A stretch of 64,000 bases of DNA from Ectobius pallidus (Eukaryota; Arthropoda; Insecta; Blattodea; Ectobiidae). Below, one piece after another: positions 21,216-34,045 of this stretch. Under the pieces are notes generated by a model that saw only the letters and a list, made by a program, of their open reading frames with translations, was not told the origin of the DNA and did not search any database. Positions within the stretch are counted from its first letter, which is position 1. Each line of letters opens with the position of its first letter. Location of the stretch: contig CAXKWD010000002.1 of the NCBI GenBank assembly GCA_964059195.1, positions 48,944,923 to 49,008,922 of the forward strand, given 5' to 3'. Position numbers and translations under genes: made by a program.

Positions 21216-21779
21216 AATTTACGTTTTAAAGACTAATGCGTATGCCTGCATGGAGACTATTACAGTATAAACGTATATCAAGACTGACTTCCCACAATTA
21301 AGACAGTAGTATATATGAAGACACGATTGAAGATTGTTGATATATATAAGCTTGAGAATAATACTGTTTTTTAGTAAGCGTCTGAAGGATGATTAGAGAA
21401 CGCCGAAGTTTACCAGCTAAAATGTTGTCTGGTTTTAGGAACAAACAGAATAATAGGGCAGTAGAAGTTTGACTTCAGCAATGTATTCAGTAGAAACAGT
21501 GAAATGTTCCTGTTGTGAAATTTTTTAAAATCAATTATTTTAATTGAGATCTTTAGCCATACATAATATCAAAAAAGTTGACCTTCTCCTCGGCAGAATA
21601 TTCTAGAGTAATTAGGCGGCTTTAGGAGTGCAGCCTTCATACATGTAAACGAGAAGGTTTACATTTTAACGAGAGTAAAATAATTTATGAGAAAGTTTAG
21701 TGTAGTTTTAGACTACACTTCCATTTCTGTTCATTGGATTTTGATCAGCATTGCCTTAAGCCCACAATATTAAGATGCA
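21216..21779. other. No recognised feature
   Basis: AT-rich spacer between SINE A and the TTAA MITE. Confidence 0.6.
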
Positions 21780-22012
21780 TTAACATTTTCACTGCTACTG
21801 ACGTATAATTTCCTCACTTAAAACTGTTTAAAATCAGAAATATAATATTTAGGTAAAATGTGAGGGTTTTTATTCTTGTGCTATGATTGTCATTCATGGA
21901 ATCCAAATAGTGTACTGAAATGTTTCCCTTTGAGTTTGAACTTAAAGCCCACTGATGTTTTCACTTGATGGTTGCTTATATTATTGTATAAATTCAGCCT
22001 TGTAAAAGTTTC
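21780..22012 (+). mobile_element. TTAA-flanked MITE, piggyBac-like (copy 3)
   Basis: Begins TTAACATTTTCACTGCTACT then GACGTAT, and shares GTGAGG-TTTTTATTCTTG and GGTTGCTTATATTA with the copy at 5117-5370. The right end has decayed (TTGTAAAAGTTTCATT), so the limit is approximate. Confidence 0.65.
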
Positions 22013-22674
22013 ATTTCAGAACATGTGAAAATCTACACTTGTGGTATACTGTATTCTTTATTTTGTCCTTAATTTTTTTTTTTAATTTTCTTGTAATTTT
22101 GATTAAAGTCTACTCTCTTATTAAAGCTTATGTTGCCAGAATATCCTAAATATTTGTTATAGGCTACATTTATTTTACTTAGATAACAGAAGAAGTCATA
22201 TTTTTATTTTATTTCATAATGACATAAATGTTTTACAATTGAAGTGTAATGTTAACATAACCATCTTAAAACTAAGAATTAAACAAAGTAGGCCTAATAT
22301 CATGAAAAAGTTCAGGGGAGAAAGACAAATGCTTAGAGCATTGGTATGGCTCAAGTGATAAAAGTAATAATAATGAGAAATAAGCAGTATGCCTAATTAT
22401 GACATTAATAGTACCAGGAAGACAGGAGACCAAAGGGCAAACAAAACTAATTTGAAAGGAATGAAAATTAGCAGTTTATATGATTTTTTTAAATTCTAAA
22501 TTTAAAGGTTCACTACATGTGGCTAAATCTGAATTTCAGTTTTGTTTTTTGTATGATTACGTCCTTATAGCTTCCAAACTAGACACGCACATGTCCTCCC
22601 AAATTGGATTAGATGTTACTTTGTGCTATCAAGAAATCAAATTTTCAGATTCGTAGGTTTAAAAAAAATCAATA

Positions 22675-22722
<48 letters not shown>

Positions 22723-24424
22723 TACAGTACCTCCCATATGGAAAAATATTCAAACCTTTCTTTCAACCAGCTCCCACAAAACACTACAATAATTATTATG
22801 AATAAAACTGTGTCCACAGGGTAGGTAGACAGCATTGTCTGTGGGATATTTAATGTGCAGTAATTGGTTGTGGTTGGAAGATTCGTAAACCCTCTTCACC
22901 CCTGCAGCGAGACACAAGAAGTTTCCTGTCTTGCAGATACCTTGGAGCACTCCGGAGGAAACTTTAAAATAATAGAGACGGAGTTTACAGTGTTATTATT
23001 TAATCACTAGTGTAAACCCTTTGTCAGATCTTGTGCCACTTGCTTCTACATCTTGTAATCAAGTTACTCCTCAAGAAGTCTCCCTCCCTCCCGCTTTTCT
23101 CTCCTCCTACATTTGTCTCACCACCGGGTTAATGATACATGCATGCAAACCATAACTTATGCTTCGTGGAGTTGGAAGGCCTGCATATAATATGCAGAAG
23201 ATTGACATGTAGGTCACATGATCATTCAAGCTGAATACACTATTACTGACCTATATGTTTATTGCATTATTCCTGTTGTATTATACCGTAATGTAACAAT
23301 TTTATTAAGGAGGGACATACAGGTTTTGGGGTACTGAGAAATAGAAGAAATACATTATTTTATTCTTAGGAATGTATTGCTCTACAACCCTGTAATCTGA
23401 CATGCTCTACATTGACTATTTCTACAGTTGCACACTATTTTCAGAATCAATCAAACTACTACAGTTAAGGCAATTATCGTTACAAAATGGCAGCCATGTT
23501 TCGTGCACTGAATTGCTGTTTCTGTGATAATTTCCACAAGTATCAATACAGTATTTCTGAGTGATTATTTTTCTATTTGTTAATATCATACGAAGAACGC
23601 CATAAGAATCGCTTCCCACAACGTTTGCCCTATAACTGTGAAATGTGATTGCGGGTCTCTACCCCCAGAAATCGTAATTTCGTAGGTCCCGTTCTCTGAG
23701 TACACGCTTTATACTTGTATTAAGTAATTTATGGGCAGACTTAAAAAATTATACAATTTTCCTTTTTTTAATCAATGGGGAGGGGGGGGGTTCAAACCCC
23801 CAAACCCCCCCCCTCGATACGCCTATGCATAAGACCTATCCGCACTTAGGTCAATCCTGCGCCAAAACACACAGACACAAGTACACAGCCCAAACACGTC
23901 ACAATATCAACATCCCCTACGAATGTACATAAGGGCACAACAGACATAGCCTACACACATCACATATGGTTACCAAAATTTGGTTTGACCGGAGGTTTAG
24001 GCTTAATCGGGGATAAGGGTGGGCACATAAAAAGCCTAACTTATAGCGGAGGAAGGCACCTAAAACTAAACAACAGCTTATCATTTAACTTTATTTATAG
24101 GTTTTAATTATAGAGTTGTATTCGTAATTTCCCACTATTTTTAAGACTAATTTATTATTAAGCCCGTTACATGACACAACACTGAGCTCTGCACGTAAAT
24201 AATCTCACTATGTAAATCGCGACACAACACGAGGTTCCGAAACAGGAATGGTCGATGAGCTCACAACGCAACAACTTAGCAACACCCCACAAGAGTACGT
24301 TGTATGCAATGTATACTATCACCGCAAGAGTAGGTTGTATGCAAGCCATAGCATGACTGTACAGGACTGCAAAAATCACATCAAAATAGCCCTGACCAAA
24401 ATTAAAAATTACATTTTGACCGAA

Positions 24425-24457
<33 letters not shown>

Positions 24458-25331
24458 GCCCTCCACCGCCCTTAGGTCTCAACAAGTTTTCGGCGCTTTT
24501 GTGTACTTGAAGCTTGTGGGTAACGTGATTAGAGCCAGCTGTTTGATTCAGCACAAACAGAACTATGTAACTCTGTTTGTGTTTTGTCATCTGTCTGTCG
24601 GGGGTCGTTTCTCCGATGTCATCTGTTTCTAGAGGAAAACCACTAACCAATCAGGATAAAATTTGAGATAGACGCTTCTCAGGTCACGGAAAACGTGTGG
24701 TGAAAATATCAGAACTCTAGGTCTAATAGCCTCGGAGGAGTAACAAAGCATACCCACATTTCAGGGTGCATTTAGTATACAGAAACCTCGCTCGGACTGG
24801 AGTAGTGCCCAAATGACCGTCAACCTATAAGTTAGGCTATCTCTTATTACACTACTAAGTCAACTAAGATGATTTTATTTTTATTTCCAGTTCTTTATCA
24901 ATTATTGCAATGCATTTATTTCGCCTTGAATATGTACATTGGCAGTCCTATTGCACATCATAACACTATTGTACAATCGAGAAATAACTTGATGTTAATT
25001 GTAATATAATAGCTTAACCAAAACAAATAGTTGAACAACGGTCCTAACAAAATAGCCAAATAATAAACAAACTAGCTCAATTTTAAACCTCAAAGTAATT
25101 TACATTAATGTTTGATTTGTCTTTGAGCCCTTAGACTTAATGCTATTAGGTGGTAGAGGATAAATAATATTAATAGGCCTAACTCAATAACTTACCATTT
25201 ATTTTCATTTTTTCCTCTTCATAAGTTTTATTACTATTTTTGGTTAAATCGAATTGTAGAGGGCCCTTGTTTTAAAACCGAGCTTTTCTTTATAAAACAC
25301 CTAAAATCGCACATAAAGATACATTTTTTGC
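22013..25331. other. No gene seen; microsatellite and homopolymer tracts
   Basis: Holds an AAT microsatellite (22668-22722), G- and C-runs flanking TTCAAACC (23776-23816), which resemble a MITE end, and a T-tract (24427-24454). Open frames here are short and without domains. Confidence 0.6.
22668..22722. repeat. AAT microsatellite
   Basis: Uninterrupted AAT units over about 50 bp. Confidence 0.95.
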
Positions 25332-25405
25332 GATGTGCCGCTGGAACGCCTTTACCTGCCGACGACTTGCTTCCAGGCCGCCAGACCGAAAGCTCTTGGC
25401 ACATC
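25332..25405. other. Compact nested hairpin, possible small MITE or structured RNA
   Basis: Outer pairing GATGTGCC (25332-25339) with GGCACATC (25398-25405) encloses an inner pairing CTGGAA (25341-25346) with TTCCAG (25371-25376). The outer pairing extends into T and A runs on either side. An AAT tract follows at 25410. It resembles a partial cloverleaf but has no tRNA boxes. It is more GC-rich than its surroundings. The function is unknown. Confidence 0.45.
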
Positions 25406-25411
25406 ACAAAA

Positions 25412-28400
25412 ATAATAATAATAATAATGCATGGTTCTGTGGAGAGGAGGTGTTGTCTTGACGAATGATATGGTCCAATCCACCCGCCCTAAATTATAAA
25501 CTTTCGTTTAAACCATGATCTGGCGAGATTTCGCCATATTTACTTTTCAGAATTGAAAGAAACTCGTGATTGGATGCTAGTGATCTAACGTCACACAGCG
25601 AAAACGTTGAGAATGCTGGGTAAACAGGTTGACAAATCCCAAGAAACCACGCGCGAGATTAAATATGGCACATATTTAACGCGAGGAATTCAGTATGCCC
25701 TCCAAAACTAATATCACCGTTCTTAACCTAACTGCCATTAACCTAGCTGTACATATCACTAACTCTAATATCACTGAAGTAATAAATTTCATATTACCTT
25801 TGAGGGAAAGTGATAATTACTATAAGAGCTCTCCTCATACTCTCAAAATTATTCTGCTAAATAATATAGGCCTACTTAACCTATCTCCTAACCTGCCCTC
25901 TTTAATGATCTAGCCTCCTTCTTCCGATAGTTTCAATTTGTTCACTTCAAAAATTAATATAATTGATTAGAAGGTGTTCACTTAAGGACACAGCCTTTTT
26001 AAGTGTGTGTGTGTATAGCTTAATAACGACAGAACGTCTGTATTGATTGGAGAGGTTTGTGTGGCCGACAAGTTTTTCTGCTCACTCCAGATGGAGTCTT
26101 GGGGATTTCTTCGAAGTGAGGGGAAAGTCTGTGTTTCCCGACCCAAACAATTAACTCTGATAGCGGGATTATTTCTTACAAATAGCCAACCCATGCCTCA
26201 TTTCGCGCCATAACAAAACGAAAGCGTCTAATATGTAGCTATGATAGCAACCATGTGCACAGTACAATGATAACTCTTGATGCTGAATACCAAGGAGTTG
26301 TGAAGAAAATTTTCCTATACTTTTATTTTCTTGGAAAATTAATGTTGGACTCAACTGATCATTCTGCTTAATAACACTGCCTTAGTTTTATTGAGAAGAC
26401 TACAATATTACACTGATTGAAGCATAATTCCTTTAGCCTTTTGTTAATTGGATATATTTTGTGACGTTTCTCTTCAGAACTGTATTGGAGTCGCAAGTGC
26501 TGCGGGTATTTTTCTTTTCTTCTTTTAATCCGAATAAATGTTTAAGTACTCCCTTCCTAGTACTACGGTCGTATTCTGTGGACAAAGCTACATTGATTGA
26601 AGCTTGTCATTGTGTCATTTGCTAAATTAATTTTTCGACATTATTCTTCCATATTACTTATGAAACCCTTAGACGATCTTCAACAGCAATCTAACAGTAT
26701 TTCTATTATAGTGCATTGTCTCTTTTAATACTTTTCCCATTTGCCCGTCACCCCTTTTCTGAGGGTTCTACTTCAATTCTTCTTTCTATTAAAATCCGGT
26801 TCATTTTCTGCCATTACTTCTCAGATTATATCAGAAGACGAATCAAGAAATCAAAGTGAGGTCAAAATATATTTCGTTGCATTTATCCATTGTATTTCTC
26901 ATGCACCTTTAACGTTTGTCAAGGGATCAAAAGGCATATTTTAGAAAAAATGTTTGTATTTTTAAGCAAGGTTTTTGGTCTGACACAGAAGTAAATTGAA
27001 TAGCTTTTCCTGCTTTTTATATTCTTTTTAAGGTAATTTTTTGGTGGTTTCTTTACGTATTTTAAGCTAGAATCGTGCTTCATGGTTAGGTCTTTTTAGT
27101 GGCTTATTCATTTCTTCTCGTCGATGACATTTTCGTAAATATACGAATTCATAATAGATGTTTTCTATTTCAATGGTTTGTTCAATCTTTCGTTTCCTTC
27201 ACCGATGGTTTTTGTATCATCTTCGTCTTGGACATTATTGTCGACATCCTTTAATCGCCATGGAATTTTCATAATACTAGTCTTAACAACAACTTGGGAC
27301 TGTCACATTTACTCGTACGTTGTATACCATCGACTTAGACCGGGATCGAATGCGTGACCTTCAGAATGGAAAGACAGGCCGAAAAATTATCGAAATAAAA
27401 TAGATTATATTGGCTATGCCACCACTTCTCTCATTCATTGTTAGGATTTCTCGACGATAATAATAGGAACAACAGTAGGGCTGTGTGCCGTTTATATTTG
27501 TCATATTATTACTAAGGAAACGCAAAATTCTGAGAGCAGCATGCATACATTATTTCACACCCAGACCTTGTAGAGTTCTCTTACAAAGAATTGAAGAATG
27601 GGAAGCGAAATATTTAAATGATATTCTCATATGAGTGGTTTCCACACCGGGGAGACATTCTCACACATGGAGGAAAGCAGGGAATGTCGCGCACATGCTA
27701 GGAATGTCACACATGACCCATTAACCCGGAATAAGTGTGTGCGGAGGAATTATTGTTTTTCACTTTGTACCATCCGTGTTCGGCGAGATTCAAGTGCGCT
27801 ATACCAACGGCGTTATATTTCCAGTATCTTCATGAATGTTAACAATATCGATGTGTTAGATCTTTCCTTGAATTAATTAGATATCGCTCGTTAACAGTAG
27901 ACCTATGTAAAGATGAAGAAGATGAACAAAAATATGAAAAATAAGATGATGTCGGCTTAAGTGGAGTAGTTAGTTGGGCATTGGATCGCTTTTTCCAAAT
28001 TCGCGGGTTTGGTTCTGTCCTAGTTGATGATATTTCTTTGTGCGTAATTACGACAGCCCATGTCTGTGGATTTACAGGCATGTAAAAGAATTTCAGCGAG
28101 AAATATTTCCTATATACTGGGGACAGTTACAGACTGTAGTAGCACAAAGCATTAATTGAATAATCAAATCAAACAAACACCTTAGAGAAATAGTTACTAT
28201 ATAAACAAAGGTAAAAAATCTTAGGAATTGTTAGTTCTCAATATGATTTACAAGGTGACGTATCCATTTCAAAGTGGCTGCCATCGAGAGCGTTTATGAA
28301 GTGTACTTCCATCCATACTCACCTGATGCACCCATTCACCTAATCCTTGTGCTTGGTTGTGGGGCCATGTGGAACTACACTCTCTGACATCATTTCCAAG

Positions 28401-28959
28401 TGAAATGGAAGAATGTACATTTTTGCACACATTGCATACGCCCAATATTTATACACCTAAATGCAACAGTCGTATATGTCTGTAAATTGACAGGCATATA
28501 AAAGTATTTGCGGCTAAAATTCCTAAAACTACGACTGTTCCAAGCCTATGTATACAACACCCCAAATGTGCCCTGGCTTTGGAAAATATTGAAAATATCC
28601 CTTTCTGATTACACTTTCAAACGGGATAATATGAAAATAATTGCATTAGTCACTACTCTGTTTTTGTAACAATACGTGGGCATTGCCAGTCAACGCTCCA
28701 CCTGCAAAATTTGCTGACTAAGAGATGTACAGTAGTTTAAATGATAGCCTATGTTGCTACGGAATCAATGAAAAGTGCACCGAACAGGCTGTGGCATGAA
28801 ACGGTGTTGTTCTTGACAACATTTCGTGGTTTCTTTATTCTGTGAATAAATGGAGTGTACTGAACTCTTCAATGACCATATTCCGCAAGTTCCTATTATC
28901 TGCACAAAACATTTTTTTCAATTTCTGTTAGACTTTTTGGAACTTTGCCTGCGAATTCT
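25412..28959. other. No recognised feature
   Basis: Mostly T-rich unique-looking sequence. A B-box-like minus-strand word at 27340-27362 may be a SINE remnant. Two weakly similar stretches (28060-28110 and 28473-28520, both with TTACAGGCAT-like motifs) may be old retroelement ends. Confidence 0.5.
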
Positions 28960-29235
28960 CGTCGTTAGCGTCGCTGACTGCAGATCCACAGGCCCGGGTT
29001 CGATCCTCGGTATCTCCACTGATTTTTCTGAGGGAGTTTTGGAACGGGGTGCACTCAGCCACGTGATTCAAACTGAGGAGCTACTTGATAGAGAAGTAGT
29101 GGCTCCAGTCATGGAAACCACCATTAACGGTCGTTGATGTCGGCATGCCCCCAATCCTACCAGCTCCCTACGGTAGAGGACGCAGCGGTCGGGTGGTAGG
29201 CCTAGTCCCTTCAGGGATATAGCGCCTCGGAGTTG
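28960..29235 (+). mobile_element. tRNA-derived SINE family A (copy 2)
   Basis: A-box region CGTTAGCGTCGCTGACTGC and B box CGGGTTCGATCCTCGG, with body words TTTTCTGAGGGAG, GGTGCACTCAGCC, GAGGAGCTACTTG and TAGTGGCTCCAG. The 3' part is GACGCAGCGGTCGGGTGG and CCCTTCAGGGATA. It retains the segment between the boxes that copy 1 lost. No target duplication seen. Confidence 0.85.
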
Positions 29236-29403
29236 GTTTTTGATTAACTTTCTGTAAGTATTATGTGCACAATTTAATACAGCGAGTTTTTTTAAGTAAG
29301 TATCTGTGTAAAATTAAAACCTAAACATATAGGAAAATGGCGTGAAACTGTGCATTTTCGTATTTTAAATCATCTTCATCCCATCCTCGCCTTGTTTGGA
29401 GTG

Positions 29404-29424
29404 AGTGTGTGTGTGTGTGTGTGA
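29404..29424. repeat. GT microsatellite
   Basis: About ten GT units. Confidence 0.9.
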
Positions 29425-29454
29425 ATGGTGTGTCTCGTCCTATGTGTTCGTGTT

Positions 29455-29640
29455 ATCTCGGAGGTGGCCCCGGCATTGGGCTGACCACTCATCCGGGGAG
29501 GCCCTCTAGTCCTTGTCTGGTCAAAAAAATATGTATGTGATCCAAAGATTACCCCTCTCCCGACAGCTCGCGGCTCTGTAAGGCCCGGGCGGCTTGGGTC
29601 GCTTAAATCCTAAAAGGCAGAGGTAAAACTAAGATAAATA
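29455..29640 (-). repeat. GC-rich repeat, probable SINE-related tail
   Basis: On the minus strand it reads CCTCTGCCTTTTAGGA, then GGGCC/CCCGG-rich sequence. The CTCTGCCTTTTA word is shared with the 3' end of the SINE at 17161-17490. No clean tRNA-like head was found. Confidence 0.4.
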
Positions 29641-30528
29641 AAGACACAAGAAAGAAAATGCTTCCACCTGTTATTCGTGTGCTATTTTCCACGACATCTA
29701 TATTCAAATCATTTCAAATGTAATAGGAATAAACTACAACAATTTAATTTCTGTATAGCAAATAGTTTCTGAGAAACGATACATTAAAACTATTCATTTA
29801 ACATAGGATTCAGGCCTCCTTAAATAATTAATCAGAACAACATAACTTCACATAGGCCTACAAGGCGGCTAACACAGTCAGGAAATTTAGCTACTGCCGA
29901 TCTGAGCTCGAATGTACCGGTAACGTTTTATGGGTACTGTGGAAGATTACCAAATGCCTCTCTTGAGATCGTTTGATCTGCGTCCTTGAGACTAAATAGC
30001 AACGTGGGAGGTGTATTGTTGTGTCCATTTGATGAGAAGGGAACGCATTGTGTTGCGGTACATTTTGTTACTCAAGGGATGCAAATGCCCGCTGATTATT
30101 GAACACCTCTTGTTCCGTAGGAGACTCAGAAGACCCAGGGGTGGGCCATCTGATAAACTGATAACTCCATACAGGTTGGAACTGGCACTGTGCAGAATAT
30201 TGACAGCCTACGCCTAAGAAATTACAGTGTAAGAAACATTTGATGGGGTACCATGTCAATTCAGAAGACTTCGTTTTTTTTTCAGATTTAAAAACAAAAT
30301 TATCTTGTTAGTTATAGGTTTTCAGTATTATCTCGCTGAAGAGATTTATTTTATATTATTTAGAGGATGTTTTTCCTGCGTGAAAAGGGCAGAAATCGAA
30401 CCCGGTTCCAGGTCAATAAGGTGATACCGAGACCACTCGTTTTCGATAGAACTATAATCTGGCCGAAGAGCCTTGCAATTGCTATTATCCATCATGATTA
30501 CTTCATGATGCATAGAAGTTTACTATAC
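29641..30528. other. No recognised feature
   Basis: Unique-looking sequence before the SINE B insertion. Short open frames without domains. Confidence 0.55.
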
Positions 30529-30542
30529 CTTATATATGGTGT

Positions 30543-30850
30543 GGGGTACGCCATAGCGTAGTGATTGAGGCGCTGCGATACAAACCGGAAGGTCGCGGGT
30601 TCGATTCCCGATGAGGTCGTTGGAATTTTTCAATTGGCCTAATCCTTCTGGTGGCGCTATGGCCTTGGAGTCGACTCAGCCTCTAACCGAAATGAGTACC
30701 AGGAGCAATCCTGGGGGTAAAGGCGGCCGGTGCGTAAGGCTGACAACCTTACCACCTTCACGTGCTGAATGTCCAAAATCTGAAAGCCTCAACCTCCTGG
30801 GACCCTCTGGGCCTCCATGGCCTGTATAGGGATCACTTTACTTTACTTTA
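30543..30850 (+). mobile_element. tRNA-derived SINE family B, full length with target duplication
   Basis: It opens GGGGTACGCCATAGCGTAG with TGATTGAGGCGC (A box), then GCGGGTTCGATTCCCG (B box). The body has CAATTGGCCTAATCC, GTCGACTCAGCC, GAAATGAGTACCAGG and CCTGGGGGTAAAGGCGG. It ends in a CTTTA-type simple repeat tail. Identical 14-bp direct repeats CTTATATATGGTGT flank it (30529-30542 and 30851-30864). This is a textbook retroposed SINE with intact boundaries, 308 bp long. Confidence 0.95.
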
Positions 30851-30864
30851 CTTATATATGGTGT

Positions 30865-32261
30865 ATTGATTTGTTGAGGCGGTATAGCCTACATTCATTT
30901 TAGAGGGAAATATATCTGGCCACATGTTAGTTATTCTTCATTACTCCATTCGCGAGTCCTACCCAAACTCATCCAGACATTTCTCCAAACCCTTCAACAT
31001 CTCTCTAGAGGCGTTAAAGTATCTTCAATGAAAAGAAATCTTCACATCAACAATTTATTTGTACTAAGATAGACGCAATTCTTCGCTGATTCGTCAGTAT
31101 ACTGTTGTATATTTATTTCTTGTAGCGCCGGGAGGTGAGGTCCGGGGGTGAGGATAGTACACCCCTGTGAGTGGAGCAGAAGGCAGCGGCCCGACGCCGT
31201 AGCTGTCCCCATTATCATGCAAATTCCCCTCGCCCGCACGACAGACCGGCGTTGTGTGTTGCTTCCCTTCAGGAGTGAGTGCTGATGACTACAGGGTGGC
31301 TATAAGAAATCAGTCTTCCTGTCAGACCTGACCATGTCATAGACGGTTGGTTTCTCTAAGAATATTTTATTCCTGTAAGGGCTTCAATCAATGAAGAAAA
31401 GAAAAGCATTTTCTTTATTAAACAAAGAAATTTCTAAATTAACGTAATTAAATTATTATATATTTGGATTAAATATTATATTACCAGGTCTCTACGTACT
31501 CACAAGAATGTCTCTCTCTTCTTTTTACCTTTGTGAGCTCATCTTATTCTTCCACATAAATAATGTCGATTGAGCGAAAAGGTACGTGTTAGGGCGACAA
31601 TGCTAAATTTGTCAACTTTGGTACACGTTCCTTAAAAGAATACTGTAGAGATATAAAGATGAGTTTAAAATTTTTTGAAAAATATATTTCTCTATAATAG
31701 TGCGCATAATAATTTTTTGTTCGACCATACTATAATACGCTTATTTCGTGTGACGTAACGGTATCATAATGACACTCATTTCCAAACTGTTTTTCATTTC
31801 GACATTGGTATGGCATCGATTATTATCGAACACGGAACGAACTTGCGACCTTGAGAGTAACAGCTGAATTTCCGTAATAAATGGCCTGTATTTAAACTTA
31901 AATAATTTTTGTTCCTGCTAATTTTAATATCATACTAAAATGAATTCATAGAAAATCTGTTCGTTTGAAGAAAACAGTCAAATAAAACTTCGCTTTGACT
32001 GACGCTGTAATCTGCCATCTCTCGTTGAAGTCATGAATTACATCATCCAGCTGGTGGGAAAGTCAGTGCGCTGAAGCGTAGTCGGTTCGTTGGCGTGAAT
32101 CTAAGTTTCAAAATTTAAACATTTATAATTCTTATGGCCGAACAAAAACAGTCGTATGCAAATAGCCTAAAATTATAATTAAGATTCTCATATAAGATTC
32201 GCTTTGCTCGTTTCATAAACATACTCGTATCTTAATAATGCCATTATAAGCTTGTTGCATG
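30865..32261. other. No gene seen; one GC-rich patch
   Basis: A GC- and CpG-rich patch at about 31125-31270 stands out from AT-rich flanks. It could be part of an exon, SINE or other element, but I recognise nothing in it. A degenerate reversed B-box-like word lies near 31840. Confidence 0.5.
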
Positions 32262-32616
32262 ATGTACTATTCTAGTACTAAAAACTGTACCGCAAAGCCA
32301 GTAAGTACTTTTTTTCTGTACTCGAGGGCTATTTTTGACCTAACTTGAACGTTAATTCAACATGGTATTTTAGACGAAACGAACTTGTTCGTGTATATAT
32401 TTTGATTAAGTTTACTGATTTTCCAAGTATTTATTTCCTTATATTAAGAATTTTAGCGCTAAAAATCCCATAATCAGATATTTATAATTACTTTTAAGTT
32501 TGTATATTTTAAAAATTGTCCATATTTTCTTTTTTCTCCATATTATATCTTATATATTAGTCATTTTAGTTTATATCAAGTTTTGGTCTTCACATAATAT
32601 GAACTAAAAATTCCTA
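32262..32616 (+). repeat. Segment of about 350 bp, direct duplicate 1
   Basis: Shares with 34046-34402 the words TTTTTGACCTAACTTGAACG, TTAATTCAACAT, AAGTATTTATTTCCTTAT, ATCAGATATTTA, TTTTCTCCATATTATAT and TTTTAGTTTATATCAAG, then GGTCTTCACAT. No TIR or tail was seen. It may be an old element copy or a local segmental duplication. Confidence 0.85.
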
Positions 32617-34045
32617 TCACATTCATGCTTAATATACTTAAAATAATAACGTGATATTTACTGTGTGGTATCTCAGGATTACTCCTTTCCTTCATACGAG
32701 ATTGTTTTCTTACTTTGGAAGGATAATAAGAAGCAGGAAACTATTTGGAAGGCGTCGGTAAGATTTCTTGACAATGACTACTGAGGACACAACACGTTTT
32801 ACGAATTGCCTCTATTTACCCCCTCTTACACTTCTATTTTTCTTTTCCTTTTTTATTTCATTTCAAGTTCTTGTGCTATTTTAGATGACATCAGGTTTTT
32901 TGGTGTCAGAAGTGGGATGGTTTCGAGGTTTTTGTGCGAACACGAGAGTTTGAGTGGTGGTAGAGGTGGGGTGGATTGCAAAGTTGTCTTATTCTTTTCA
33001 TTGCATTCTTTAGTTTTTCTGGTGTTTGTATCTTCAGGAAGGCAGTTGCAAGGCAAAAGAGTTTCTCCCGCCAACGAAAACATACAATGGAATCGTAAAG
33101 CAACGGTGTTAAACCTGCTCAGGCAGAAAGTGTAAAGAAAAGAAGGTGGTGGTGGTGGAAGGAAAAGAAGGAGGAATTTTCAAGTGAGGTGTCTTTCCCA
33201 TCACTTCTTTCCGTGGCTTTGAAACTGTTTTATATACAAATAATGTGCACTTCTCGCAAGGATGTCTGACTGAAGTCGTAAAAAGTTAAAGCTACAATTA
33301 CATGTGCTAATCTGCATTTTCGGATTTCGTTTGATAATAGTGAAGCTTGCCTTACGTTGATTAAAAGGTATAGTTAGACCCTTTCAGTTTTTAATGTTGT
33401 ATTGTTATACTAATGGATTAATATTTTGAATTTTTATTTTTAGTGACCTAAATAATTGAACGTGTGTATAAAATATTCTTTATTCAATTAGTCGTATACT
33501 GTATTTATTTGTTTACTCATTTATTAACATTTATTTATTTACTTATTTATTTATACATTTTTCTTATTTATTCGATTGTTATTTAAAGTTTGTAGGATCG
33601 TTTAGTGAAACACAAAAAAGTGTAAACAAAAGTATGGTATTTTCTCTATCCGTCATATTTTAATTAATGGCATTCTTGAACTCTAAAAAATTGAATACGC
33701 CTTAACTGGTTGAGCATTTTCAGCATTGAGTTGAAACATAAATTAAAGAACAGTGTTTAGCTGTTTCAAGAGATAAAAGAAAATAACTTGTTCTTTCAAG
33801 AAAATGTCCCACTTCATAATAATTATAAGTGCAACCAATATTATCCTGCAATACACATGAAATATTCTGCAAAATAAAAAGGTAAGGAGTTTTCTTGGGA
33901 TGTATGGGCCACACAAATGATAACATATTATTTCCTGGCGTGACTGTGAAGTGAGTGCTAAAAATTTGCCATGGGTCGACTGGTAATTTAGGCTTTCTAA
34001 TATAGGTGTTTGTACATGTTTTGTAAGTTTTAAGTGTCCAGTATC
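32617..34045. other. No gene seen; TTTA-rich tract
   Basis: Contains a 109-codon frame at 32806-33135 and overlapping opposite frames without domains, and a TTTA/CTTA low-complexity tract (33500-33562). Confidence 0.55.

Noticed and set aside
23776..23816. MITE end with G- and C-runs
   Set aside because: The runs flanking TTCAAACC resemble MITE termini, but no partner end or target duplication was found.
27340..27362. SINE with reversed B box
   Set aside because: Only one short B-box-like word is visible, with no A box or body match to the SINE families here.
32806..33135. Possible secreted or membrane protein frame
   Set aside because: The hydrophobic start comes from T-rich DNA. Overlapping minus-strand frames are equally long and nothing conserved is visible.
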